A DNA stretch of 7,171 bases from Patescibacteria group bacterium (GTDB lineage: Bacteria > Patescibacteriota > Patescibacteriia > UBA2591 > UBA6264), in the NCBI GenBank assembly GCA_018896315.1, contig JAHIMV010000114.1, forward strand, positions 1 to 7,171, written 5' to 3'. Below, in pieces: positions 1 to 4,209 of the stretch. Each line of letters opens with the position of its first letter. Position 1 is the first letter of the stretch. A model generated the notes under the pieces. The model worked only from the letters and a program-made list of their open reading frames with translations, ran no database searches and was not told the DNA's origin. The translations under genes were made by a program, and so were the position numbers.

Positions 1-146
1 AGGACTGGACAATAAATCAATTTAATGGTGTAATAAGGATACATTCAGGTAATGGTTTAGTGGTAGTTGACAAAAATGGACGACGAGAAAAATCTGTTAA
101 TAAAATTTTAGGCACATTGGCAGAGCTTATAGTATTTTATAAATAA
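1..146 (+). CDS. C-terminal end of a probable GHKL/HATPase-type ATP-binding protein (partial)
   Basis: The reading frame that starts at base 3 is open from the window edge to a TAA at 144-146 and gives 47 residues. The tail carries IRIHSGNGLVVV, then KILGTLAELIVFY. An (R/H)SGNG strand followed by a 'GT' strand is what I expect at the end of the histidine-kinase-like ATPases that commonly precede DUF4325 STAS-like genes. The gene lies 16 bases upstream of such a gene on the same strand, which supports an operon. The N, G1 and G2 boxes would lie outside the window, so the family call rests on the short tail and on its neighbour. It could instead be an unrelated protein. No start can be assigned. 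Confidence 0.5.
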   Translation, partial: DWTINQFNGVIRIHSGNGLVVVDKNGRREKSVNKILGTLAELIVFYK

Positions 147-162
147 TCATATAATTGAAAGT

Positions 163-459
163 ATGAATATTGTAATGAAAAAATTCGGAATTTTATTAAA
201 TAGTAGACCTGCTGGAAGGGAGGCGGCTTTGCGTATATTCCAAATAGTTAATGGATCTATTGACGAAAAAGAGGTAATTTTAGACTTTGCTGGAGTAGAG
301 ATTCTCACCCCCTCTTTCGCCGATGAACTTTTATATTTACTTAAAGATAAATATAAAGCAATTAAAGAAATAAAAGTCAAGAATACAGAAACGCCAGTCG
401 TGGCAGATACAATATCTTCAACCACAGAAGATGCAGAAACATTAATAAATACAAAATAG
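163..459 (+). CDS. STAS-like domain protein (DUF4325 family)
   Basis: This 98-residue protein is a complete single-domain match to the DUF4325 STAS-like family. The signature is LNSRPAGREAALRIF (about residues 12-26), then VILDFAGVEILTPSFADELL (about 38-57), with the invariant-looking SRPAGREAA and the F-x-DE motif. STAS domains act in partner-switching regulation, typically opposite a GHKL ATPase/kinase, and the preceding gene appears to be such an ATPase. By analogy the pair may form an anti-sigma/anti-anti-sigma-like switch, but the target is unknown and no sigma factor is visible. The last 20 residues (after VADTI) are a polar tail. The start is uncertain: ATG at 163 is only 1 base after a weak GAAAG, and ATG at 175 is 13 bases after it. 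Either keeps the whole domain. Confidence 0.85.
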   Translation: MNIVMKKFGILLNSRPAGREAALRIFQIVNGSIDEKEVILDFAGVEILTPSFADELLYLLKDKYKAIKEIKVKNTETPVVADTISSTTEDAETLINTK

Positions 460-489
460 AGATTTTGGAATCACCATTTATTTTATACC

Positions 490-528
490 AATCAATAGTT
501 TTAAGCGCGTCTAATTATTCTATTGATT
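490..528. repeat. 9-bp inverted repeat in the convergent intergenic region
   Basis: AATCAATAG (490-498) and CTATTGATT (520-528) are perfect reverse complements separated by 21 bases. The right arm overlaps the -35 box of a promoter-like sequence. It could be an operator or a stem in the 3' region of the DUF4325 transcript. There is no T-run after it, so it is not a terminator. Confidence 0.45.
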
Positions 529-550
529 TTTAAATATATATCTGTATAAT
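523..550 (+). promoter_or_regulatory. Sigma70-type promoter pointing into a terminator hairpin
   Basis: TTGATT (523-528) and a perfect TATAAT (545-550) are separated by 16 bases. Transcription would start at about 556-558. No + strand gene lies downstream; the intrinsic terminator at 567-603 follows at once, so the product would be an RNA of about 50 nt. The -10 box overlaps a small perfect inverted repeat, CTGTAT (542-547) and ATACAG (555-560). In DNA this AT-rich a promoter match can arise by chance. Confidence 0.45.
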
Positions 551-566
551 ATCAATACAGTATTTA

Positions 567-603
567 AAAAAGGGCGTCGACCGTTAGGACGATGGCTCTT
601 TTT
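567..603. terminator. Bidirectional intrinsic terminator between convergent genes
   Basis: The outer stem pairs AAAAAGGGC (567-575) with GCTCTTTTT (595-603), including one G-U pair. The inner stem is GTCG/CGAT (576-579 with 590-593), then CC/GG around a GTTA loop. It has a T-run on its right and an A-run on its left, so it can end transcription of the + strand DUF4325 gene (stop at 459) and of the - strand gene ending at 621. It is the best-formed terminator in the window. Confidence 0.75.
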
Positions 604-620
604 CCTTTATGTCCAATTGA

Positions 621-1016
621 CTATATTGTGAATTTATTTACAGTGCCATTTACAGTGCCATTTACAGTGCCATTTATTTTATAATAACCTGTTTTTGCAG
701 AACCAATAAATTTAATTATTTTTCTATTTTTTAGTTCCAATAAATTTCTCTTAGCTGTTCTTAAAGAGACATTAACCAACTTTACATATTCTTTAGTAAT
801 AATTTTTCCTTTTGTCTTAATATATTCTAAACATTTTTTCTGTCTTTCATTCAGTCCTTCTAAAATATCCTTTTCGATATAAGTTGATTCTTTAATTTGT
901 GATTCAAATGTAATTTTAGTTTCTATGGGGTGTAATTCATAATATGGTTTTTTATTGCCCCATTCTTCGCTCAAATTTTTCATCATATAAGAGAAAAAAT
1001 GGGGGATTGTCCCCAT
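621..1016 (-). pseudogene. C-terminal fragment of an AlbA_2/RecG-like ATP-binding regulator, 5' end replaced by a REP-like element
   Basis: This ORF encodes 131 residues. From residue 13 it reads like the C-terminus of COG2865-type putative transcriptional regulators: LSEEWGNKKP (the segment at the end of the HATPase region), then a winged helix from about residue 55 (GLNERQKKCLEYIKTKGKI, followed by VSLRTAKRNLLELK and YYKI). The gene at 4965-6326 has the same order (IEEWGTG, then LTDRQRKIIEYLKEHG and VSKDTVFREF), but at the end of 453 residues. The AlbA_2 and HATPase domains are missing. The first ten codons (MGTIPHFFSY) are not protein-like: ATGGGGACAATCCCC is the palindromic element at 991-1021, so the ATG comes from the repeat. 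ATGs at 984-986 and 981-983 are alternative starts and would yield a free wHTH protein. The C-terminus carries an NGTV repeat. It is a relic or a salvaged wHTH; whether it is expressed is unknown. Confidence 0.7.
637..672. repeat. Three perfect 12-bp tandem repeats encoding NGTV-NGTV-NGTV
   Basis: The unit TTTACAGTGCCA occurs three times without a mismatch (637-648, 649-660, 661-672). It lies in the 3' end of the - strand fragment, where it encodes repeated Asn-Gly-Thr-Val. The period is a multiple of three, so gain or loss of units by slippage keeps the frame. Confidence 0.9.
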
Positions 1017-1021
1017 TAATT
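991..1021. repeat. REP-like palindrome, copy A
   Basis: The core GGGGATTGTCCCC (1002-1014) is an imperfect version of GGGGACAGTCCCC. With its flanks (GAGAAAAAATGG on the left, CCATTAATT on the right) it matches copy C (4165-4195) at 28 of 31 positions in the same orientation. It overlaps the 5' end of the truncated gene at 621-1016. Short GGGGACnGTCCCC and GTGYCnGRCAC palindromes of this kind are associated in many genomes with REP-associated tyrosine transposases; no transposase is present here. Confidence 0.75.
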
Positions 1022-1041
1022 TTGTCTATATGGTAAAAAAA

Positions 1042-1063
1042 GGTGTCAGGCACTAAATTTAGT
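1042..1063. repeat. GTGTCAGGCAC palindrome overlapping a 12-bp perfect palindrome
   Basis: GTGTCAGGCAC (1043-1053) forms a near-palindrome (GTGTC/GGCAC with a G-U pair). It overlaps ACTAAATTTAGT (1052-1063), a perfect 12-bp palindrome. The GTGTCAGGCAC type often accompanies the GGGGACAGTCCCC type in REP-like mosaics, and copy A is only 21 bases away, so 991-1063 may be one composite element. Confidence 0.5.
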
Positions 1064-1074
1064 AAGGATGTTTA

Positions 1075-1094
1075 GCAAAAGACAAAACTTTTGC
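1075..1094. other. Small hairpin downstream of the Bro-N gene
   Basis: GCAAAAG (1075-1081) and CTTTTGC (1088-1094) form a perfect 7-bp stem with a 6-base loop, 20 bases past the stop codon of the Bro-N gene. Neither strand has a T-run after it, so it is at best a weak terminator or an mRNA 3' stabilising hairpin. Confidence 0.35.
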
Positions 1095-1114
1095 GTTATT
1101 AAACGGTCAATTTA

Positions 1115-1954
1115 TTATTTTAATCTTTTTTTATCTTCTACTCCTTGTAAATAATTATTTTTATTTGAAACTTTTTTACCGCTTTTTTTCTCTAAATCTT
1201 TTCGTGCTCTTCCTGCTACGCCTCCACCCTTTTTTGCCACAATTTTATTTTTATCAAAACCTTGAGTGTTTTTATTGCGCGCGATTTCCGTTGTTGACGC
1301 CTCGCCCAACATAGTGAAGATTAATTCCAAATCATCCATATGATCGCGCAGGTTTTCTCTTTTTAGTTTCTTAAATTTTTTATATTCACTTGGGGTCATG
1401 CCAAAGGTGGCTTTGGAAATTTCTGCCGTCAAGATGGCATATTCTTTTTGTTCTTTAACTCCTCTCTTTTGCCATTCCTCTGTTAATGTATCTCTAACCG
1501 CAATACCGCGCATTCTTTTTTCAATCCAATTATCACTATATCCCTTAACTTTATATAGCATTCTTGTTCTTTTGGTTGCCAGTTCAGGATCTTCTATTTC
1601 TTCTATTCTTTCATATCCAACCCGCGCTAACCACCGCTTAAACGGCTCAGCTTTGGGAGAAGGAATTGATTGAATAATGCGAAATATTGTTTCCGTGTTA
1701 GCGCAATCGGTTTCACGCATTTTTCCATCTGATGCAGATAATTTCAACTGTCCGATTTTTTCGGACACTTCGAAATATCCCTCATCTCTAAGCTTTTTCT
1801 TTAAATCATTCCAATATTTTCTCGGTCTTCCTGTGCCTGTCAAGGCTTCAATAATATCAATGATGGAGAACCACCATTCATTATTATAAATGGTTTTTCT
1901 GATTTCTTTTCTTTGAAAAAGGGCAATTTTTGTAGTAATAATTTCTTTATCCAT
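1115..1954 (-). CDS. Bro-N domain / DinD-like phage-antirepressor-type protein
   Basis: This 279-residue protein appears full length. The N-terminal Bro-N domain (about 12-112) shows EIRKTIYNNEWWFSIIDIIE, then a KYWNDLKKKL segment, the QLKLSASDGKMRETDCANTE region and IFRIIQSIPSPKAEPFKRWL, all typical of BRO-family DNA-binding proteins. The C-terminal part (about 150-265) resembles E. coli DinD: KRGVKEQKEYAILTAEISK, then LGEASTTEIARNKNTQGF, then GGGVAGRARKDLEKKSGKKV. Bro-N proteins are DNA-binding regulators of phages and mobile elements. DinD is LexA-controlled and inhibits RecA-mediated exchange in E. coli; that role is not proven for this branch. I see no LexA-type box and no Shine-Dalgarno upstream. 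The ATG at 1952-1954 fits the normal Bro-N start. The gene is isolated, with long non-coding stretches on both sides. Its base composition is visibly less AT-extreme than the AbiE genes. Confidence 0.88.
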   Translation of the reverse strand: MDKEIITTKIALFQRKEIRKTIYNNEWWFSIIDIIEALTGTGRPRKYWNDLKKKLRDEGYFEVSEKIGQLKLSASDGKMRETDCANTETIFRIIQSIPSPKAEPFKRWLARVGYERIEEIEDPELATKRTRMLYKVKGYSDNWIEKRMRGIAVRDTLTEEWQKRGVKEQKEYAILTAEISKATFGMTPSEYKKFKKLKRENLRDHMDDLELIFTMLGEASTTEIARNKNTQGFDKNKIVAKKGGGVAGRARKDLEKKSGKKVSNKNNYLQGVEDKKRLK

Positions 1955-2045
1955 GTATTTGAACTTTTAATTTATTTTATAACTCCCAATACTCATCTTT
2001 TGCAGTAAAATTGTTAATCAAGCTCTCTCGTAAGTATGTTAATTT

Positions 2046-2084
2046 TAGATAATTTCATATTGAATTAAGATTCGAGATTATCTA
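2046..2084. repeat. 8-bp inverted repeat upstream of the Bro-N gene
   Basis: TAGATAAT (2046-2053) and ATTATCTA (2077-2084) are perfect reverse complements separated by 23 bases. It lies about 92-130 bases upstream of the Bro-N start. It is a possible regulator-binding site; AT-rich DNA makes chance occurrence plausible. Confidence 0.3.
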
Positions 2085-2136
2085 GGTGTTTTAAAATATC
2101 TTTTTTCCCGATTACCCAATCCCTAATCCCCAATTT

Positions 2137-2178
2137 TTGTATCTTGTTTTTTGTATCTTGTATCTTGTCTTTTGTTTC
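2137..2178. repeat. TTGTWTC heptamer array 1 (6 units)
   Basis: Six consecutive 7-base units run TTGTATC, TTGTTTT, TTGTATC, TTGTATC, TTGTCTT, TTGTTTC. The array is followed by CAATTACCC and then palindromic units 1 and 2. Period seven and variable unit number suggest slipped-strand expansion. Confidence 0.85.
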
Positions 2179-2182
2179 CAAT

Positions 2183-2254
2183 TACCCGAAGGTATTCCGT
2201 AGCTCAAAGAGCGAAGGATACCCGAAGGTATTCCGTAGCTCAAAGAGCGAAGGA
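2183..2254. repeat. Two identical tandem 36-bp palindromic units (units 1 and 2)
   Basis: The units at 2183-2218 and 2219-2254 are identical. Each folds: GGTATTCC (2191-2198 in unit 1) pairs with GGATACC (2216-2222, running into the next unit) with one bulged T, and GCTC pairs with GAGC around AAA. The core is CCGTAGCTCAAAGAGCGAAGG-like. A tandem pair therefore forms a double hairpin, the architecture of REP/BIME elements. Confidence 0.9.
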
Positions 2255-2278
2255 TACCCAATCCCTAATCCCCAATTC

Positions 2279-2328
2279 TTGCATCTTGTTTCTTGTTTTT
2301 TTGTATCTTGTATCTTGTCTTTTGTTTC
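2279..2328. repeat. TTGTWTC heptamer array 2 (7 units)
   Basis: Units run TTGCATC, TTGTTTC, TTGTTTT, one extra T at 2300, then TTGTATC, TTGTATC, TTGTCTT, TTGTTTC. The last four units and the following CAATTACCC are identical to array 1, so this is a second copy of the same composite block. Confidence 0.85.
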
Positions 2329-2332
2329 CAAT

Positions 2333-2368
2333 TACCCGAAGGTACTCCGTAGCTCAAAGAGCGAAGGA
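2333..2368. repeat. 36-bp palindromic unit 3
   Basis: It is identical to units 1 and 2 except for one base (TACTCC in place of TATTCC). It ends 7 bases before the stop codon of the AbiEii gene, so the repeat forms the immediate 3' flank of the toxin-antitoxin operon. It may act as an mRNA 3' hairpin; there is no T-run for an intrinsic terminator. Confidence 0.9.
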
Positions 2369-2375
2369 TACCCAA

Positions 2376-3197
2376 TCACATTGTCTTTAATTGATTTTTA
2401 AGAATTTCTTTTATGTTTTTTGATAAATTTTTAACAAATTTTTGATCTTTTATTAATGGTTGTAGGTCTAATTTTATACTTTGGTTATCTATATTTTTTA
2501 TTTTAATCAAGAGATTTTTTTTAAGCTCTTTTTTATTTTTAATATCAGGAACGCACTTTAGGTTTGGCTTTACTTTTTTATCTAAGTACCACATAAAATC
2601 AAAATAATCTCTCCCTTTTACTCTTATTATTATTTTTTTTGTCTTTTTGTCGGTTTTTTCCCATTTTCTGTTTAAAATAGCGTTTAATTTTGTTGCCATT
2701 AAAGTAGGAGTATCAAAAGTTTTTACTAAAATTGATTCGTTAAATCTAAAGATAGGGATTAATTGTGTTTGATAATTTTTTAAAAAATCAGAATTTTCAA
2801 ATATCTCAATTTTTATAATTGATAAGTCAGTCTCATTTTCTTTGGTTAAGTCTAATTTATGCAAAATAGGAAATTTTAAATAAATTCTGAATTTTTGAAT
2901 TCTGGTATGAATTTTTATATTAAATTTTTGACTAAAAAATTTTTGTATATCTTTTGCCAAGATACTTAAATTTATTTTTTTCTTTTTTATGTTTATAAAA
3001 TCTAAATCTTCTGACAGGCGAGGCAGGTCAAAACAGTGTCTTAAGCATGAACCACCATAAAAAATGAGGTCTTGGTATCTTTTATCTGAATACAAAAAAG
3101 ACAAAATTGGCACTTGCAAATATTCTTTAACCAAGTTTCTTTTAAAAACATTAGTTGTTTCTTCTTGGGATAGTAATAATTTTATTTTTTCAAGCAT
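2376..3197 (-). CDS. abiEii: AbiEii-family nucleotidyltransferase toxin
   Basis: This 273-residue protein is a member of the AbiEii / nucleotidyltransferase (DUF1814) family. Visible motifs are the nucleotide-binding FYGGSCLRHCF (GGS at 48-50), then LPRLSEDLDF (SEDLDF at 62-67) carrying the two metal-binding acidic residues, then ATKLNAILNR (K170, R177) and KGRDYFDFMWYL (194-205) with the conserved RD and following D. In type IV AbiE systems the toxin is a nucleotidyltransferase whose activity arrests growth and can give abortive infection; its substrate here is unknown. It overlaps the antitoxin gene by 16 bases. No Shine-Dalgarno precedes its ATG (3195-3197), so translation is probably coupled. 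The gene is strikingly rich in Lys/Ile/Asn and A/T. All key motifs are present, so it looks intact. It is directly flanked downstream by repeat unit 3. Confidence 0.88.
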   Translation of the reverse strand: MLEKIKLLLSQEETTNVFKRNLVKEYLQVPILSFLYSDKRYQDLIFYGGSCLRHCFDLPRLSEDLDFINIKKKKINLSILAKDIQKFFSQKFNIKIHTRIQKFRIYLKFPILHKLDLTKENETDLSIIKIEIFENSDFLKNYQTQLIPIFRFNESILVKTFDTPTLMATKLNAILNRKWEKTDKKTKKIIIRVKGRDYFDFMWYLDKKVKPNLKCVPDIKNKKELKKNLLIKIKNIDNQSIKLDLQPLIKDQKFVKNLSKNIKEILKNQLKTM

Positions 3198-3841
3198 AAT
3201 AATTTATAGATAGTTTCCATTTTTTTAGACCCTTCAAGCTTAATATATTTATTTAGTTCTAATTTATCTTTTTTGTTAAAACTTTCCAAGTTTAATCTTA
3301 ATTCTTTTATATAGGATTTATCAATAATTAGATTTTTTCTTAAATACAAAAAATCAAAAAGCGCTTTTGCCTTTGTGGCTTTTGAAATGAAAAAATTATC
3401 TATTTTTTCTGTTTTAAATCCAATAAAAAGTTTATTTTTTATTTTATGATAAATAAAGTTTCCAAAACTATTCGTTAAAATTTTTGTTTTATTCGCGCTA
3501 ATTAAGGTGAAATTTTTAGGCATTTCTGTTAAAATTTCATTTTCAGACAAAACATAATCTAAGCTTAAATAAGATGGTTCGTAAATTTTTTCTGATATAA
3601 ATTCTAAATAAGGAGACAAAAGGTTTTTTGTTTTAATATTATTTATAAAATTTTTAGAAACGTATATCCCTCTTTTTAATTTTATAAGATAATTTTTTTT
3701 TGATAGGCGAGATAGATTAATCCTTAAATATTTTTCATCTATATTGTCAATAATTTTTAGATTTTTAATACTAAAATAAGGTAGATTATTTACCGATTTA
3801 ATAATTTTTTCTGATATTGTTTCCGATGATTTATTTCTCAT
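3182..3841 (-). CDS. abiEi: AbiEi-type antitoxin / transcriptional regulator
   Basis: This 219-residue protein counts from the ATG at 3839-3841. An in-frame TTG at 3848-3850 could add three residues, but it falls inside the operator palindrome. The N-terminal winged helix (about residues 5-62) shows NLPYFSIKNLKIID, then YLRINLSRLSKKNYLIKLKR followed by GIYV, the usual pattern of AbiEi and related antitoxins. The middle region EPSYLSLDYVLSENEI and the following FTLISANKTKILTNSFGNFI, KNKLFIGF and later 'KALFDFLYLR' match the AbiEi C-terminal domain. AbiEi antitoxins do not bind the toxin in the known type IV systems; they counter its effect and repress their own promoter by binding inverted repeats. 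Here a 25-bp perfect palindrome overlaps the promoter directly upstream. The AbiEii gene follows with a 16-base overlap. Confidence 0.85.
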   Translation of the reverse strand: MRNKSSETISEKIIKSVNNLPYFSIKNLKIIDNIDEKYLRINLSRLSKKNYLIKLKRGIYVSKNFINNIKTKNLLSPYLEFISEKIYEPSYLSLDYVLSENEILTEMPKNFTLISANKTKILTNSFGNFIYHKIKNKLFIGFKTEKIDNFFISKATKAKALFDFLYLRKNLIIDKSYIKELRLNLESFNKKDKLELNKYIKLEGSKKMETIYKLLCLKK

Positions 3842-3864
3842 AATATACAATAATTGTATATTAT
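3840..3864. promoter_or_regulatory. 25-bp perfect palindrome, probable AbiEi operator
   Basis: The arms ATAATATACAAT (3840-3851) and ATTGTATATTAT (3853-3864) are perfect reverse complements around a single central A. The palindrome spans the space from the -10 box to the antitoxin start codon. Autoregulation of AbiE through inverted repeats is known for the family, so this is the expected site for repressor binding. Confidence 0.75.
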
Positions 3865-3881
3865 AGGAAACAATAAGTCAA
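3853..3881 (-). promoter_or_regulatory. Promoter of the AbiE operon
   Basis: On the minus strand, TTGACT (3881-3876) and TACAAT (3858-3853) are separated by 17 bases. The -10 box lies inside the right arm of the operator palindrome. Transcription would begin near 3846, about five bases before the ATG at 3841, so the mRNA would be nearly leaderless, which agrees with the lack of a ribosome binding site. A TATAAT at 3867-3862 is also present but has no -35 at proper spacing. Confidence 0.65.
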
Positions 3882-3904
3882 TAAATTAGTTGTGGACAAC
3901 TTAA

Positions 3905-3935
3905 GAGTAAAAAATAGGGACAGTCCCCAATTTTT
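3905..3935. repeat. REP-like palindrome, copy B
   Basis: GGGACAGTCCC (3917-3927) is a perfect 11-bp palindrome, with flanks GAGTAAAAAATA on the left and CAATTTTT on the right that resemble copies A and C. It runs directly into heptamer array 3, so the two repeat families are joined here. Confidence 0.7.
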
Positions 3936-3991
3936 GTTTCTTGTATCTTGTATCTTGTTTCTTGTTTTTTTTGTATCTTGTTTCTTGTTTC
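3934..3991. repeat. TTGTWTC heptamer array 3 (8 units)
   Basis: Units run TTGTTTC, TTGTATC, TTGTATC, TTGTTTC, TTGTTTT, two extra Ts, then TTGTATC, TTGTTTC, TTGTTTC. They are followed by TAATTACCC and palindromic unit 4, the same order and orientation as arrays 1 and 2 on the other side of the AbiE operon. Confidence 0.85.
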
Positions 3992-3995
3992 TAAT

Positions 3996-4066
3996 TACCC
4001 GAAGGTATTCCGTAGCTCAAAGAGCGAAGGATACCGAAGGTATTCCATAGCTCAAAGAGCAAAGGA
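3996..4066. repeat. Palindromic units 4 and 5
   Basis: Unit 4 (3996-4031) is identical to units 1 and 2. Unit 5 (4032-4066) has lost one C and has two G-to-A changes (TTCCATAG, GAGCAAAGG), which weaken its hairpin. They form a tandem pair like units 1-2. Confidence 0.88.
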
Positions 4067-4164
4067 TACCTAATTGCCCAAGTACCCAATTTATATTTTT
4101 TGGTTAATTTTTTGCCAAATGGAAAAATTCGTTTTGAAACCCGCATTAGGAGCGCATTTCCAAA

Positions 4165-4209
4165 GAGAGAAAATGGGGGACAGTCCCCATTAATTAGTCC
4201 CCATTAATT
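4165..4209. repeat. REP-like palindrome, copy C, with a 14-bp tandem duplication
   Basis: GGGGACAGTCCCC (4176-4188) is a perfect palindrome around a central A. The segment AGTCCCCATTAATT is exactly duplicated in tandem (4182-4195 and 4196-4209). The copy nearest the aminotransferase supplies that gene fragment's last codons and stop on the minus strand (AATGGGGACTAA). Confidence 0.8.

Larger units (their letters stand above)
1955..2375. other. 421-bp non-coding stretch: Bro-N upstream region, then composite repeats
   Basis: The part 1955-2100 is upstream of the - strand Bro-N gene. It holds one 8-bp inverted repeat (2046-2084), but I find no convincing promoter: a TATAAA at 1976-1981 (minus strand) lacks a good -35. 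From about 2105 to 2368 the sequence is two composite repeat blocks: a CCCAATCCCTAATCCCCAAT segment (2118-2137 and 2257-2276), a heptamer array and 36-bp palindromic units. A minus-strand frame ending at about 2062 (KKDILKHLDNLES, then TAA) looks faintly protein-like but cannot be assigned. Confidence 0.6.
3882..4193. other. Non-coding repeat region between the AbiE promoter and the truncated aminotransferase
   Basis: This stretch holds REP-like copy B (3905-3935), heptamer array 3 (3934-3991), palindromic units 4 and 5 (3996-4066) and REP-like copy C (from 4165). The unique part, about 4068-4164, has no convincing gene. Minus-strand frames there are open but short, for example WKCAPNAGFKTNFSIWQKIN ending at 4091, and look like a relic or chance. 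Confidence 0.6.

Noticed and set aside
163..425. Minus-strand ORF over the DUF4325 gene with hydrophobic stretches
   Set aside because: It is antisense to a clear DUF4325 domain; the hydrophobicity follows from complementing charged codons.
1398..1889. Plus-strand ORFs opposite the Bro-N gene, and similar ones opposite the aminotransferase and AlbA_2 genes
   Set aside because: They are antisense shadows of well-supported minus-strand genes with recognisable domains.
2144..2401. Plus-strand ORFs across the composite repeats (repeated VFRSSKSEGYP or YSVAQRAKDT strings)
   Set aside because: They are translations of the 36-bp palindromic units and heptamers, with no start signal and no protein-like composition outside the repeats.
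3889..3900. GTTGTGGACAAC, which on the minus strand contains TTGTCCACA, one base from a DnaA box
   Set aside because: It is a single near-match without further boxes, an AT-rich unwinding element pattern or dnaA/dnaN genes, so there is no support for an origin.
2137..4066. Possible CRISPR array
   Set aside because: The 36-bp units are either directly abutting or separated by repeat DNA; there are no unique spacers of uniform length and no cas genes.
3991..4146. Minus-strand ORF of 51 codons starting MRVSKRIFPFGK
   Set aside because: More than half of it reads through palindromic units 4 and 5. It is probably a chance frame in repeat DNA, although the non-repeat part could be a relic.
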